Source: Scenedesmus sp. ARA3
Taxonomy: Eukaryota; Chlorophyta; Chlorophyceae; Sphaeropleales; Scenedesmaceae
Length of the DNA stretch: 64,000 bases
Assembly: GCA_004335835.1 (NCBI GenBank)
Contig: RWJK01001496.1
Location: 27,001 to 91,000 of the forward strand
Direction: 5' to 3'
Shown piece after piece: positions 1-11,216 of the stretch. Numbering within the stretch: position 1 is the first letter of the stretch; each line of letters begins with the position of its first letter. Under the pieces are notes generated by a model. It did no database searches. It was not told the origin of the DNA and worked only from the letters and a program-made list of their open reading frames with translations. Both the position numbers and the translations under genes were made by a program.

Positions 1-3000
1 GGGGAAGGTGTTCCTGCAGGCCGCTGCTGCGTGCGGCGTCAATACAACCGCAGCAGCAGCGTGGGGAAACATGTGATAGGGACATCTAGCGGATGCAGCT
101 GCTGGGTGACTGACGGCAGGAGAGGACGGTTCATCGCTGACCCAAACATCAACCTGCACTGCACATCACTCGCTACTCACTTGAGGAAGCAGGGTGCCAC
201 GAACTCGAAGCTGGCCCTGAAGCGGCCGCTGTCCTGCTCCATCTTGAATCCCGCAGGCGTGGGCGGCGTGAGCGGCTTGATGTCTGTGCCCTTCTCGTTG
301 CTGCGCGCGCCCTGCACCTTGTGGTGCGTGAAGTTGGCATGGCAGGGGTCTGCCACCTGCGGCGCGTGCGGTGACACACAAACGAGTAGGGTTCAGGGGT
401 GTTGAAAGATAGGCAGGGGCAAGCTGCGAATGTAGGTAGGGCGTACAGGCGTTTGGACATCTAGTAGATAACACTGCTGGCAAGACATGGACACATTACA
501 GGGAACCGGCAGCTGACCACACAATGTCCTGCTGTGCATTCAAATTTAACACGTGCTTCAGCTGCTATGCGCAATACGTACCTTACGTCACACTCCTCCT
601 CAACCGCCTTCACTGGATGGCAGGCATACGGCAATTATTTTATTAAATGCACTCCCGTTCTCCACAACTGTCTCGATGGGGTGGGCATCTTGCGCATGAA
701 CCAACTGCACGCCCCAGCTGCCATGCACCACATCATATGGCCAACATGTGCCTCACATCCCCTGCAGTATCACAGCACTCACACCCTCCACAACCATCCC
801 CATGAAGATGGGTAATTTGCGCAGGAACCAGCAGCACACCACAGCCATCTTGCACACGGTGACTGAACAAAACCCATACTAGCCCTACACAACCAGAGCA
901 CTTACATTCTCCACAACAGTCTCCATTGAGATGGGCATCTCACGCATGAACCAGTCGGTGCGCGGCTCCCACTCATCAGGCTGGTCCAGCTCAGCGATCA
1001 GCGCAGGGGCAGCAGCAGCGGCAGCAGCAGCGCCCTCAGGGCTGGCTTCAGGCCACACCCACAGCAGGCCCTGCACCTCCTGCAGCAGCAAACGGGTGAC
1101 AACAGTGCGTGGCAGCAGCAACGGGGCGGTGGCAGCAGCACCAGCAAGGATGCAGAACATATGAAAGCTGGCAGCTGCAGCACTCAGGCGAAGCTGCTGG
1201 CATGATTCAAGGCAGGTAGATCATCATGTTCCGCGTTGTGGTGCGCGTAGCTCATCAAACGCGTGAGGCCCTGCATGCTGCTGTGTGCTGCTGGCCGCAC
1301 CTTCACCGGGTAACTAGCCACACATGAGCGCTGACTGGCGCATGCAGTGGCGTGCGCGCGCTCATCGCCGATCTGCGGGATGCGCGTGCATGCGCCTGCG
1401 CCGTTGAACTCCCAGCCTGGCGGCAGCAGCAGCACAAGCAGGCATAGAAGCAGGCAGCTTTCAGACTTCATCACCATCTGTGCAAGCTGGAGGAGCGGCG
1501 TATTGCCGAATGTAGAGCAGGCAGCAGCACTGCATCACAGCCAGCCACACCAGCAGGTCCGCAACACAGCTACGGCTGTATGCTGCTGCTGCTGCTGCTT
1601 TACGTCATTCTGTGGTAGCTGTACTGCTGCTGTGGCGACAGCTGCATCAGCAGCCGCCGCCCCATCTGCTGCTGCTGCTGCTGCTGCTGCGCTGCCAGCA
1701 GCTTCCCGCTCACCGTGGTAGCTGCACATGAGTGTGCCGTTGGCATCGATGCGGCCCTCACTCAGCGGCGCCAGCCTGCGCAGGCACACAGCCAACAGGC
1801 AAAGCAACGCGTAAAAGGCACCATTTGGACTTTCCTGCTGTGCGCGGCCTCAAGCCTGCCACTGACTGCTGCGTAGCTTGCAAGTGGGAGCTGTTGTCAC
1901 TTGCCTGTCGGCGCATACATGCGTCAGAGAATTGCACCAGGGCAAGGCTGCTGCTGCCGCTGCTGCCACATTTTCCCATGTACATGCCTCCAAAGCCGGC
2001 AAAGTCACGCCAGCAGCACATGCATGCATTACAAACAGCGGCAGCCGCCTGCCCCTTGCTTCCTGCCAACCAACTCCTGTGTGCTGTATGCAGCACCACA
2101 TGCAGCAGCGCACCTGTGGGGGCAGCGGTCCTCGAAGGCCCTCCAAGCGCCGCTGCCGTCCCGCCACATGACCACTGGGATGCCCAGCAGGCGCGCTGCG
2201 TTGGGGCGGCGCGGGTCCAGGTCCTTGATGATGGCCAGAGGGTACCTGCGCAGTGCAGGACGCGGCACATTTTCCATTGCGGTTACTATCTCAAGCCTTT
2301 TGCTGTGGCCTGTTGCTGCTGAGTTTGGTCCAGATCCTTGCTGATGGCCAGCGGGTACCTGCGCAGCTCGCGCATGATGGGTACACAGCATTGGAGATGA
2401 TCCTGAGTACAAGGTAATTGGCGTGCTGTTGGCTACATAGTGCAACAGCACAAACGCATGGTGCTTCACTGGTGTCGCTGCTGCGGCCTGGACTAAGGTG
2501 CGCTGTGCAGTGCTGCTGTGTCCAGTGCGCCAGCACTGCATATGTATGCCACAGGGTGGCTCTGTTGATGACAGCTAGGCTTGAGCATGCTGCTCATGGC
2601 TGCAAAGGCTGCTTGCATACCACAGTCTGAGAGCACTGCAGGGCTCAGGTATGTGGCAGAATATGAGCAGGAGCAACTATAACTGTGCAAGTTTTGCTTG
2701 CACAACGCGCGAATAACGGCCATGGTTTAGGTCTGAACAACAGTGCTGCTTATGCTGCTACAAGGCCACAAGGCTGTTGCGCCAGCATTTCAAGCACACG
2801 CAAAAAATGCCATGTTGCTTGCTGCAACCCACTGCAGCCAGCTGCTGTGTTTGGGTCGGTGCATATGAGCCGCATGCGGCAGCCCTCACCATTGCTGGTA
2901 CCAGTTGATCTGCTTGCTGCCTGTGCTGCTGGGGCCTGCTGCTGCCTCTGTGCCGCTGCTGCTGCTGCTCTCCAGTGCTGCTTCCGCCTCAGCAATGACT

Positions 3001-3601
3001 TGCGGAGCCTCAATCACTGCAGCACAGACACAGGTTGGTGGAACACATCATTGACGCTGTGACATTCATGTCGAATGGTGCAACAGCATGCATGGAAACT
3101 GGTGTGTGTGTGTGTGTGCCGCAGCCTGGCGATGGCACAAGAGGCAACAGCCAGTGCTGCATCAACCTGGACAGTGGGACGCACAACAAGCATGCAGGTG
3201 CAGCTGGGATGGCAGACATGCAGCTGCATGCATGCTGCGGCGACGCTGCATGCCTTGTTCAGCTGCAGCTTTGCAGCTGCTGGCACACAGCTCACAGGTG
3301 TGATGCAAGAGCAGCACATTGCACATCAGCTGGCTCTGCCATGGCAAATCGGTTGCTTGCATCCGCGAAATACGCTGTTCTAGCGAGTATATGCCATGCA
3401 CTGAACAGCAGCAAGCAGTTGACTACTGCTACTACACTCCAGTCTGTACCCACCTTCTGTTGCCAGTGTCCTGGTCCTGAGGTGGCGCTGAGCCACCCGA
3501 ACACGTGCGCTACTGCCAAGTGTGATACACGGTGTGCTGCATGGCTTGGCTGCAACGCTAGCCCGCTGGTGTGTGGTGAGTGCCCTTTGGTGGAGCATCA
3601 T
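1..3601 (-). CDS. Pheophorbide a oxygenase/TIC55/PTC52-family Rieske non-heme iron oxygenase, plastid-targeted (3'-partial)
   Basis: Exons in transcript order: 3601-3454, 3016-2890, 2245-2114, 1775-1714, 1416-1307, 1079-906, 356-181, and probably 13-1, continuing past the left edge. Phases agree at every junction. Residues 1-48 are rich in Arg, Ser, Thr and Ala, like a chloroplast transit peptide. The Rieske [2Fe-2S] ligands are C133-P-H135 and C153-S-Y-H156, followed by GWEF and CTRIPQ, as in the PAO group. The mononuclear iron site is D254-P-C-H257 with H262 (HxxxxH). Two tandem ATGs (3601, 3598) could start it. Family members oxygenate chlorophyll breakdown products or related tetrapyrroles, or sit in the inner envelope as TIC55/PTC52. 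Which subgroup this is, and whether it has the usual C-terminal membrane helices, cannot be told because the 3' end is missing. Two introns carry copies of exon edges. Confidence 0.85.
651..835 (-). repeat. Two degenerate copies of the 3' edge of the PAO-like exon 1079-906
   Basis: The exon end and donor at about 901-964 recur at about 776-835 and 651-715, a period near 125 bases. On the minus strand the nearer copy reads WFLRKLPIFMGMVVEG then a GTGAGT donor, against WFMREMPISMETVVEN then GTAAGT in the exon. The farther copy has a frameshift and has lost the GT. Confidence 0.85.
2328..2380 (-). repeat. Copy of the 5' edge of the PAO-like exon 2245-2114, with acceptor
   Basis: The acceptor CAG plus YPLAIIKDLD at the start of the exon recurs upstream in the intron. 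The copy reads CAG then YPLAISKDLD, and soon reaches a stop in that frame. Both acceptors would join in phase to the previous exon, which ends in INWYQQ and the first two bases of Trp. Confidence 0.85.
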
Positions 3602-4828
3602 CGTGGTGCGTCTTCAGCAAGGCAACCCGCGGCCGATCTAAAGCTTTGGATTGGTTCGATAGACAATTCAAATAAATCTGAAGTTGAACCTTGGCGGGGC
3701 TGCCGACACGGTGAGGTGACTTGTACAGCACTGCTAGTCAACACGTACAGAGATCTCTGGGTTCGCGTCTCTGCCAGTGCTTGCGAACAGCTGCAACCTA
3801 GCAGCGACATGCACAGGTGCCGAGCAGTGGGCGGAGGCACATAGTGCGTGTGGTAGTATGAGAGTCGCTGGCAGGGCACAGGTGTGCCACTCACAGCTGT
3901 TGCTGCCCCAGGAACACTCAGATGACCACCGCGCTGAGGGCAAGAGGAACATTCAGTTGCGCAAGTCACCAAAAATCTCAATGCTACATCTTCAGGGCCA
4001 TAAGCAGTAAACAGTGACCAGGTTTGCGCTGCTGCTGGCAGATCAGAGCAGCGTGCCAGCCTGACACCAGCTTTCTGGTGGCCAGACCCAAGGATGACAG
4101 TCAATGGTCAGCTACAGCAAGGACATTAAGTTCAAACAACACTCGCACTGCAAACAGCCCATAGTTTCTGGCATCTGCCATCTCACCAGGGCAATGGTTC
4201 TGCGCACACCATCATGCGTGCCCGTGCACCTGTTGCAAGCAGACGTCCACTGCCGCCTAAAAACACAATACAGCAACAGCAGTGGCCCAATCCAGCTCCT
4301 GCCAGCAACACTGTTGCACCGCCTGGGATGCCCGCCACAGCGCTGCTGTCCCAGGTGCTTCATACTGTTCAAATAAACGTGAACGTCCAGCAGTACCGAA
4401 CGGCACAGCACTGCTGCCTGCCACACAAAGCATCCGTGCACCACTGTGTGCACGGCCAGCCAAGAAGATGAACACGCACACAACTAGTGTATGGTACAGA
4501 GCCACTACAGTGGACGGCAGAAGCTGACCAAACCAACGACAAACATGAGGACAGAGGAAGAAAATATAAAAACAAGTGCCACAACACAACAGACGGAACT
4601 AGGCACTGCCACAAAATCAAATGTCCAGGGTTATCCACAGGCAAGTTCCCTTGACCACCTGCCGAAGCATGCAGCAGCAGCAGTTCAGCCAGCAGGAGCA
4701 CTTGCCCGTCTCTACAGGCAAAGCCTTACCACGGCAGCTGCAACAGCAGGCAGCCCGCGCGTGTGTACGCACGCAGCACTTTGCCACAGCACGCACAGGC
4801 TGCTGCAGCAGCATGCAGCATACAGCCC
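3602..4828. other. Intergenic: 5' flank of the PAO-like gene and 3' flank of the MRS2-like gene
   Basis: Open frames here show no family resemblance and no coherent exon chain. I see no promoter motif I can defend. The stretch 3602-4000 should hold the PAO-like promoter, since that gene starts at 3601 on the minus strand. Confidence 0.5.
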
Positions 4829-7420
4829 TCAGCGGCCCCGCTCATCATACGAGTCCCAGTCGTAGCGCGCGTCCTCATCCCAGCTCAGATACTGCTGCGG
4901 CGACATCTCCTGATCCTCCTGCTGCGCTTGCTGTTGCTGCTGCGGCTGCTGCGGATGCTGCTGCTGCTGCTGCTGCTGCTGGTGGTGGTACGTCCGCCCC
5001 AGCCCCAGCACCTCCTGCTGCCGCTGCATGCTGCGCCCAGCCCGGCCTCGCAGCAGCTCCAGCGACTCATCATAATCGTCATCAGAGTCGCTGTCATCAG
5101 CCACAGCCTGCTGCAGCTGCTGCCGCAGCTCCTCCCGCTGCTCCTGCTCCTGCTGCTCCTCAGCAGCCTGCTTGCTGCTGCGCCGCGCCGACTGCCGCTG
5201 CTGCATGCGGTCTAGCACCCACTCTGCCATGCGCTGCACGCGCGGCTGCCGCCCTGCCATCTCAGCTTCCTCCGCCTCCCGCTGCTGCTGCGCGGCCTTC
5301 TCGTAGTCTGGTGCAACCCAGCCGTCCCATCGCAGCTCATCGGGTGACACCCAGTCACGCGACATGGCAGATGCGTGCTGCTGGTGGTGCTGCGAGAGCT
5401 CCTGCAGGGGCTGGCTGCTGCTGCTGCTGCCGTCTTCGCTGTTGCTGTAGGACCAGGGCACGTAGTCCTGCGTGTGCTGCTGCTGCTGCTCGTCTGGCAG
5501 CTTGGCACCCCAGTCGTGCTGCTGCTGCCACGGCTGCTGCTGCAGCTCCAGCCGCGGCTGCTCCAGCTGCTGCTGCTGCTGCTGCTGCTCCCAAGGATCA
5601 GGGCAGCTGTACGACGCTTCCAATGCACTAGCAACGCCCGCGCTGCTGCTGCTGCTGCCGCCGCCTTTGCCGCTGCCGCCTGCTACGCTGCTGACGGCGC
5701 TGCTGCCGGCCTCACTAGCAAAGCTGCTGCTGCTGCTGCCGTCAAGGCCGGTGCCGTCCAGGGCACTGCGCAGCGCTGCATCTGCGGGGCTGTCTACTGC
5801 TGCTGCTGCTGCCGCTGCGGGGTCCATGGTGTGATAAGTGTTGAGGGGCCGGATGAGCTCACACTCCTGGATGAAGCCGTCACGGTCCCTGCGGGGTGCG
5901 GCGGCAGGCAACATTACGCAACATTATGCAGAATATTGCGGCAGGATGAAGAACAGGATCAACGTGCCGACTCCTGCAGGTTGGCCCCACTCTTGGATGA
6001 ACCCGTCACGGCCCCTGCGGGGTGCAACAACAAGCGAGTGGAATGCAGTTGGGCGCTGCACAGGTACGACGAGATGATGCAGCAGACACCTCCTACTGCA
6101 CCAGCCACCCGGCATGCAGAAGCGTTGTAACCAGGCAGAGCGCTGCGTCGCCAGCATACGTCACAACCAGTGCAGCCACCGCCAGCATCTGTTAGCACCA
6201 TGCAGCCGTCACTGCTGCTGCTGCTGCTGGCAGCGCTCTCACCTGTCGTAGCACTGCCACAGGAAGTCGATGTGTGTCTGCGTGAGCGCCCGGTTGCCCA
6301 GCGCCTCGGTCAGCAGCTTGCGGAACACGCCGCGGTCCACAAACTTGTACCTGAGCGCAGCAGCAGCAGTCGCAGCAACAGCATTGCAGGTTGTTTGCCA
6401 GCTACGTATATGATCGCTGATGCTGCATACGTTTGCGGGGTGTGCGCACATCTCACACAGCGTAGCCAACAAAGAGAGGCAGGGTGAGCAGCTGTCCATG
6501 CATCCTTCACGCCTCTGCCTGCCATGTGCACATGCCTGCATGTGATGCAGCCGTTGCTGGCATGGCACGCTGCATGCTGCTAGCAGCGCCCCCACCTGTA
6601 GCGCTTGACTGCGCGCAAGATCTCATCCACGTCCTCAATGTTCTGCACCAGCAGCACGCTGCACAAGACACCAACAGCAGCAGCGGCAGCAGCAGCAGCA
6701 GAGCAGCAGCAGCAGCAGCAGCAGCACCGGCACATTGGTGAGTGTCGTACAGCTGCGATAGCACTTGTCCTGGCAAGCAAACATGTAGCCAGGTAGGTAG
6801 GCTGACTTGACAGCATGCTGAACCCTTCAGTGCATGACTATGTGCCTGGCTTGCGCATGCAGGTTTCATCTATGCAGACCGTATGTGCACTGAGCCAAGC
6901 AATGCCACACTCCACAGCACTGCATGCTGAACGGTGACCAAATGTGTTGCAGCTCTGCCAGCTCAGCCCCATGCACCCACCGCAGCATCTTGTGCTCAAA
7001 CATCTTGTTCTGGTTAATCTTGCGCCAGTTGTGCGTGTACCAGAAGCGGCTGGCGGGGTAGGACAGCCCAGCAAGCGCCAGGCTGGCACCCACCACCTGG
7101 CAGGCAGGCAGGGCAAGGGCAAGGGCAGGGCAAGTAAGTGACCAGCACAGCAGCAGGTGCGCTGGTCGGCACATCATTGACCGGAGCAGCTATGGTATGC
7201 AGCATGTGCTTCCGTCTGGTTGCTGGTTGGTTCTTGGTGCCCAGCCAGCGCCAGGCTGGTACCTGCGCCAGGCAGGCACAAGAGTACACGGCAAAGCAAG
7301 CGGCAAAGCAGAGTGGTGTGTGGCTGCAGTGTGCAGCATGTGTGTCAGCCTGTTCGTTGTGCCGCACGTGCGTTGCCCTGTTGCCTGCGCAAACATTTGA
7401 CAAACGCTGCTGGGAGCATG

Positions 7421-7457
<37 letters not shown>

Positions 7458-10400
7458 TCACCGTGAAGAAGTAGAAGGAGTCCTCGGCAGGCAGCGGGCT
7501 CTCCAGGTTCATGCCTGCAGGCAGGAAGGGGCAGAGGCGACAAACATCAGTCAATGCAAGCAAACAGAACATTGTTTGACAGCGCAACTGAGTGCGTAGC
7601 TCACATCTGCGCACACTGCAGATGCTGGAGTTGTATGGGGCGAATGTACGCTACGTAGGCAGGCGGCTGGCTCACATGCTGCGCATGTGCATTTTCTGCA
7701 TCGCACGCTCAGCGTATGGCTAGGAGCACACATGCATGCTCACAGCTAAGCATCACCCTGCGCAAGGGGCCTGGGCATGACTGAAAGTGGCACTACACCC
7801 ACCGAAGTGGGCATGGAAGATGGTGCTTGCCATGACGCAGCTGGCTAGACAGCTAAGCATCTATGCCCTGCACACGGGGCCTGAGCATGATCGCAAGTAT
7901 ACAACACACTCACCGAAGTATGCTGGGAAGATGGTGCTTGCCATGACGCTGATGTTGAGCATGGACAGCCACAGGTTGACCATGATGATGTGGTTGCGGC
8001 TGCTGTCCAGCTGCATGTGCCACAGAGACCTGCACAGCACAGCACGACGCACACAGCGCAGCGGCAGTCAGGCCGTGCCACCAGACTGCCCAGCAATGGA
8101 TAGTGCATGCAAGCAAGCACATCATAATGCTTGCTGCTCGCTACTGCAGCTGCAACCAGTGTGACCAGTAGTCACATCAATCAAGCGCCAGCTACCATTG
8201 CTTATCCAAACCTGCCAGGTAGCCCCTGCCTCCAGCTTCCATCTAGCTGCTAGCAGTGCTGCCGACCCAGCAGCCCCCAATTCAAGCACAGCTCTGCAGC
8301 CCCGTAGCCCTCCCACCCCCACTCCCAAACCTCCCTCTGTTTGTTGTCCAAGTCTTCCCCCACCTTGCTGACGCTGCCATTGAGCTGTTCAGGGTTCAGC
8401 CCAAGCACAACACAGCAAGTGCCCAACCCCAATGCATGACGCCTCACCACTCACCTCGTGTTGTCCAGGTCCTCCTCAGCCTCGTTGATGCTGCCCTCCA
8501 GGCTTTGGACACAACACACCACCAAAACCCTTGAGCCCACCACTCACCGCGTATTGTCCAAGTCTTCTTCGGCCTCGTTGATGGAGCCCTCCAGTGACTG
8601 GATCTCGCGCTCGTAGCTCTCCAGCATCTCCGTCAGCATGCGCACGTGCTGCAGCGGGCCAGCAGACTGCATGACAGTAGCAGCAGCAGCAGCAGAACAA
8701 CAATGGTGGCAGCGCAGGAGGAGCATCGGCTGCATGCCTGGTGCAGTCCGTCCCCACACCAGTCATCGGGCATACCACTCAGCCACAGGTGCTGCAGCTG
8801 CATGCTGACTAATGACAGCTGACACAGCGCTGATCAACCTAGTGGCATGAATGGCTGCAGTGCAAGACTCTATGCCCTGCTGATTGACTCATGTGATGCC
8901 TCACCGGACTGCTGGTGCGCTGGGGCCGTGTGTGGCCGTAGATGACGCTTGCACAATGCGCCACAAGCAGCTGCTGCAGCTGTTGTGCTGGCAGCCTGAC
9001 TCGCGTCTGCCCCGCTGCACAATGACCAGTAACAGCTGACAACAGCGCTGATCAATGCAGTGACATGAAAGGCCACAGCCAGGACTAATTGCCCGTGCTG
9101 CTGTGACCCAAGTGGCTCCTCACCGGGCCGTTGGTGCGCTGGGGCCGTGTGTGTCCGTAGATGACGCTGTAGGCGGCCGCGGGGTCCACCTCGTCCAGCT
9201 CATAGCCCTCCTCCACGGCACGCGCCCTGCAGGCATATCAGGAGGCAGGGTTGCAGGCAGAGGAGATTGAAGCAAATGCCATTGCAGCAGCAGATGCAGC
9301 AGCAGTGAATGCAGCATAGGCTGCAACAGTCCAGCTCGTAGCCCTAAACCACAGCACGCGCCCTGCGCATTTGATGGCAAGGCAGGATTACAAAGATGCT
9401 GTTGCAGCAGTGAATGCAGCATGAAGGTCAATGCAGCTCACAGCCCTCCTCCACAGCACGGTGTACATGCCAAAAAATATATATGCACGCCAGCATAACA
9501 CACTGCAACATTTGTCATGTCTGTTCAGCGCTTCAAACCTCGCCGCACCTCTGCCGCGCCAGCTCCGAGGACACCCACACCGCGCGCTGCTGCTGCTGCT
9601 TGTGCCACGACAGGCACAGCTCCTGCAGCGTCTCGTTGTGGCCCAGAGCCTGGCAGCAGGCAGCGGCAGCAGCAGCAGCAAGGTGCAGGTCGCAGGGCTC
9701 AGCGCAAGATGAGGCAAGCCAAGAATGCAGCAACATACAGCACCACAACAAATGAGCATGCATTTGGTGTAAAGCAGGTGCTGTTATGCGTGGCCTGCGG
9801 ATGGAGCATGAAGCGCTGCGTTTACTGGCAGCATGCCGAGGCCAGCAGACAGCACCTCCGCTGCAAGCAACAAGTGACATTGCTGCGCAGCCTGCCAACC
9901 ACCACCACCACCACCAGCAGCAGCAGGGGCTCGTCACGACGCACAGCAGCAGCGCCTCACCGCCTTGACGGCCGCAGATGTCTCCTTGACATCACTCTTG
10001 AGCCCCGTGAGGAACTTCTGAATGGGTATGAGCTGGTGCGCCTTGTCCATGGCGCCCTGCGGCTGGCTGGGCTGCCGTATGTCTGCAGCGATGGACTCCA
10101 GCATCCAGTGCAGGTGCTGCACCTTGGTGTAGAAGTACTCTGCGGCAGCACCGGCAGCAGCATGTTGGCAATCGAACCCTGGCTGTTTCAAGAGGCATCC
10201 AGTGCAAGTGCTGCACCTTGGTGTAGAAGTACTCTCCGGCAGCAGCAGCAGCAGCAGGTGGTGTGGCAGTAAGTGCAGCAGCCAGTGCATGTGCTGCCCC
10301 CTGGTGTAGAAGTCCTCCGCTCGCAGGCCCCGCAGGGATATGCAGGAGACAAGTATGGGGACACAGGTACGCATCAGCGCTGCTCTCACACCGATGCACT

Positions 10401-11179
10401 TGAGCACCACTACTACACACCACACAGTGACAGCATAACACAATAGTGCAGCTCCACTTTACCACCAGCAGCAGCAGCAGCAGCAGCACCGCACCTGTGG
10501 TTGCGTCCAGCAGCACCTCCAGCACCAGCATCTCAAACGGCACATCCTTCAAGTCCCCGCCCACGTTGCGCGCCAGCGCCTCGCTCCTGCTGCTGCTGCT
10601 GCCGCCAAAGCCCTCAGCCTCTAATGGGCTCCAGCTACCTTTTGCTGCACCCCTGCTGCCGCCAGCTGGCCCCACACCATGCGCAGCATCTGCTGCCCGA
10701 ATGAGGTCTGCTGCTGATGCTGCTTTGCCGCAGCCCATTGCCGACAGCGGGGTGTGTGCGCTGCGCGCAGCCTCCTGCTGCTGCTGCTGCTGTGCTGCAA
10801 GGTGGATCGACATCAAGCGCTGGTCGTTGGCTGCCAGGATGTTCTGAGACAGCTTCTGAGTGTCTGCCTCGCGCCTGCGCAGCAGCCAATGTCAAAAGCA
10901 TGCGAGCAAGTGAGCTTTAGGGTTGTCGATATCTGCAGGACGTGAGATCGGCATGTGCTTGTGTGTGCATTCAGCTGCAAGTAAGCAGCGTTGTACCAAT
11001 ACTATTCAGAAGCAAAAGCACCAAGGCATGATCAGGCATGCCTGCCTGCTGCTGCTGCCACTTGCCCCAGCAGTCCCACCTGCCCTTGATGAGCACCGCC
11101 TTGTCAGCGGTGATGATGGCCTTCACAATCTCCGTCTTAACCAATATCTTGCCGTCATGCACCACAATGGTGGCACGCT

Positions 11180-11216
<37 letters not shown>

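Noticed and set aside
3598..4104. Minus-strand frame of 168 codons reaching the PAO-like start
   Set aside because: Runs through the transit-peptide start region in another frame; no domain or splice logic.
4621..6130. Plus-strand frames rich in Ala, Leu or Cys opposite the MRS2-like tail
   Set aside because: They are antisense readings of the CTG/CAG-coded poly-Gln/Ser tail.
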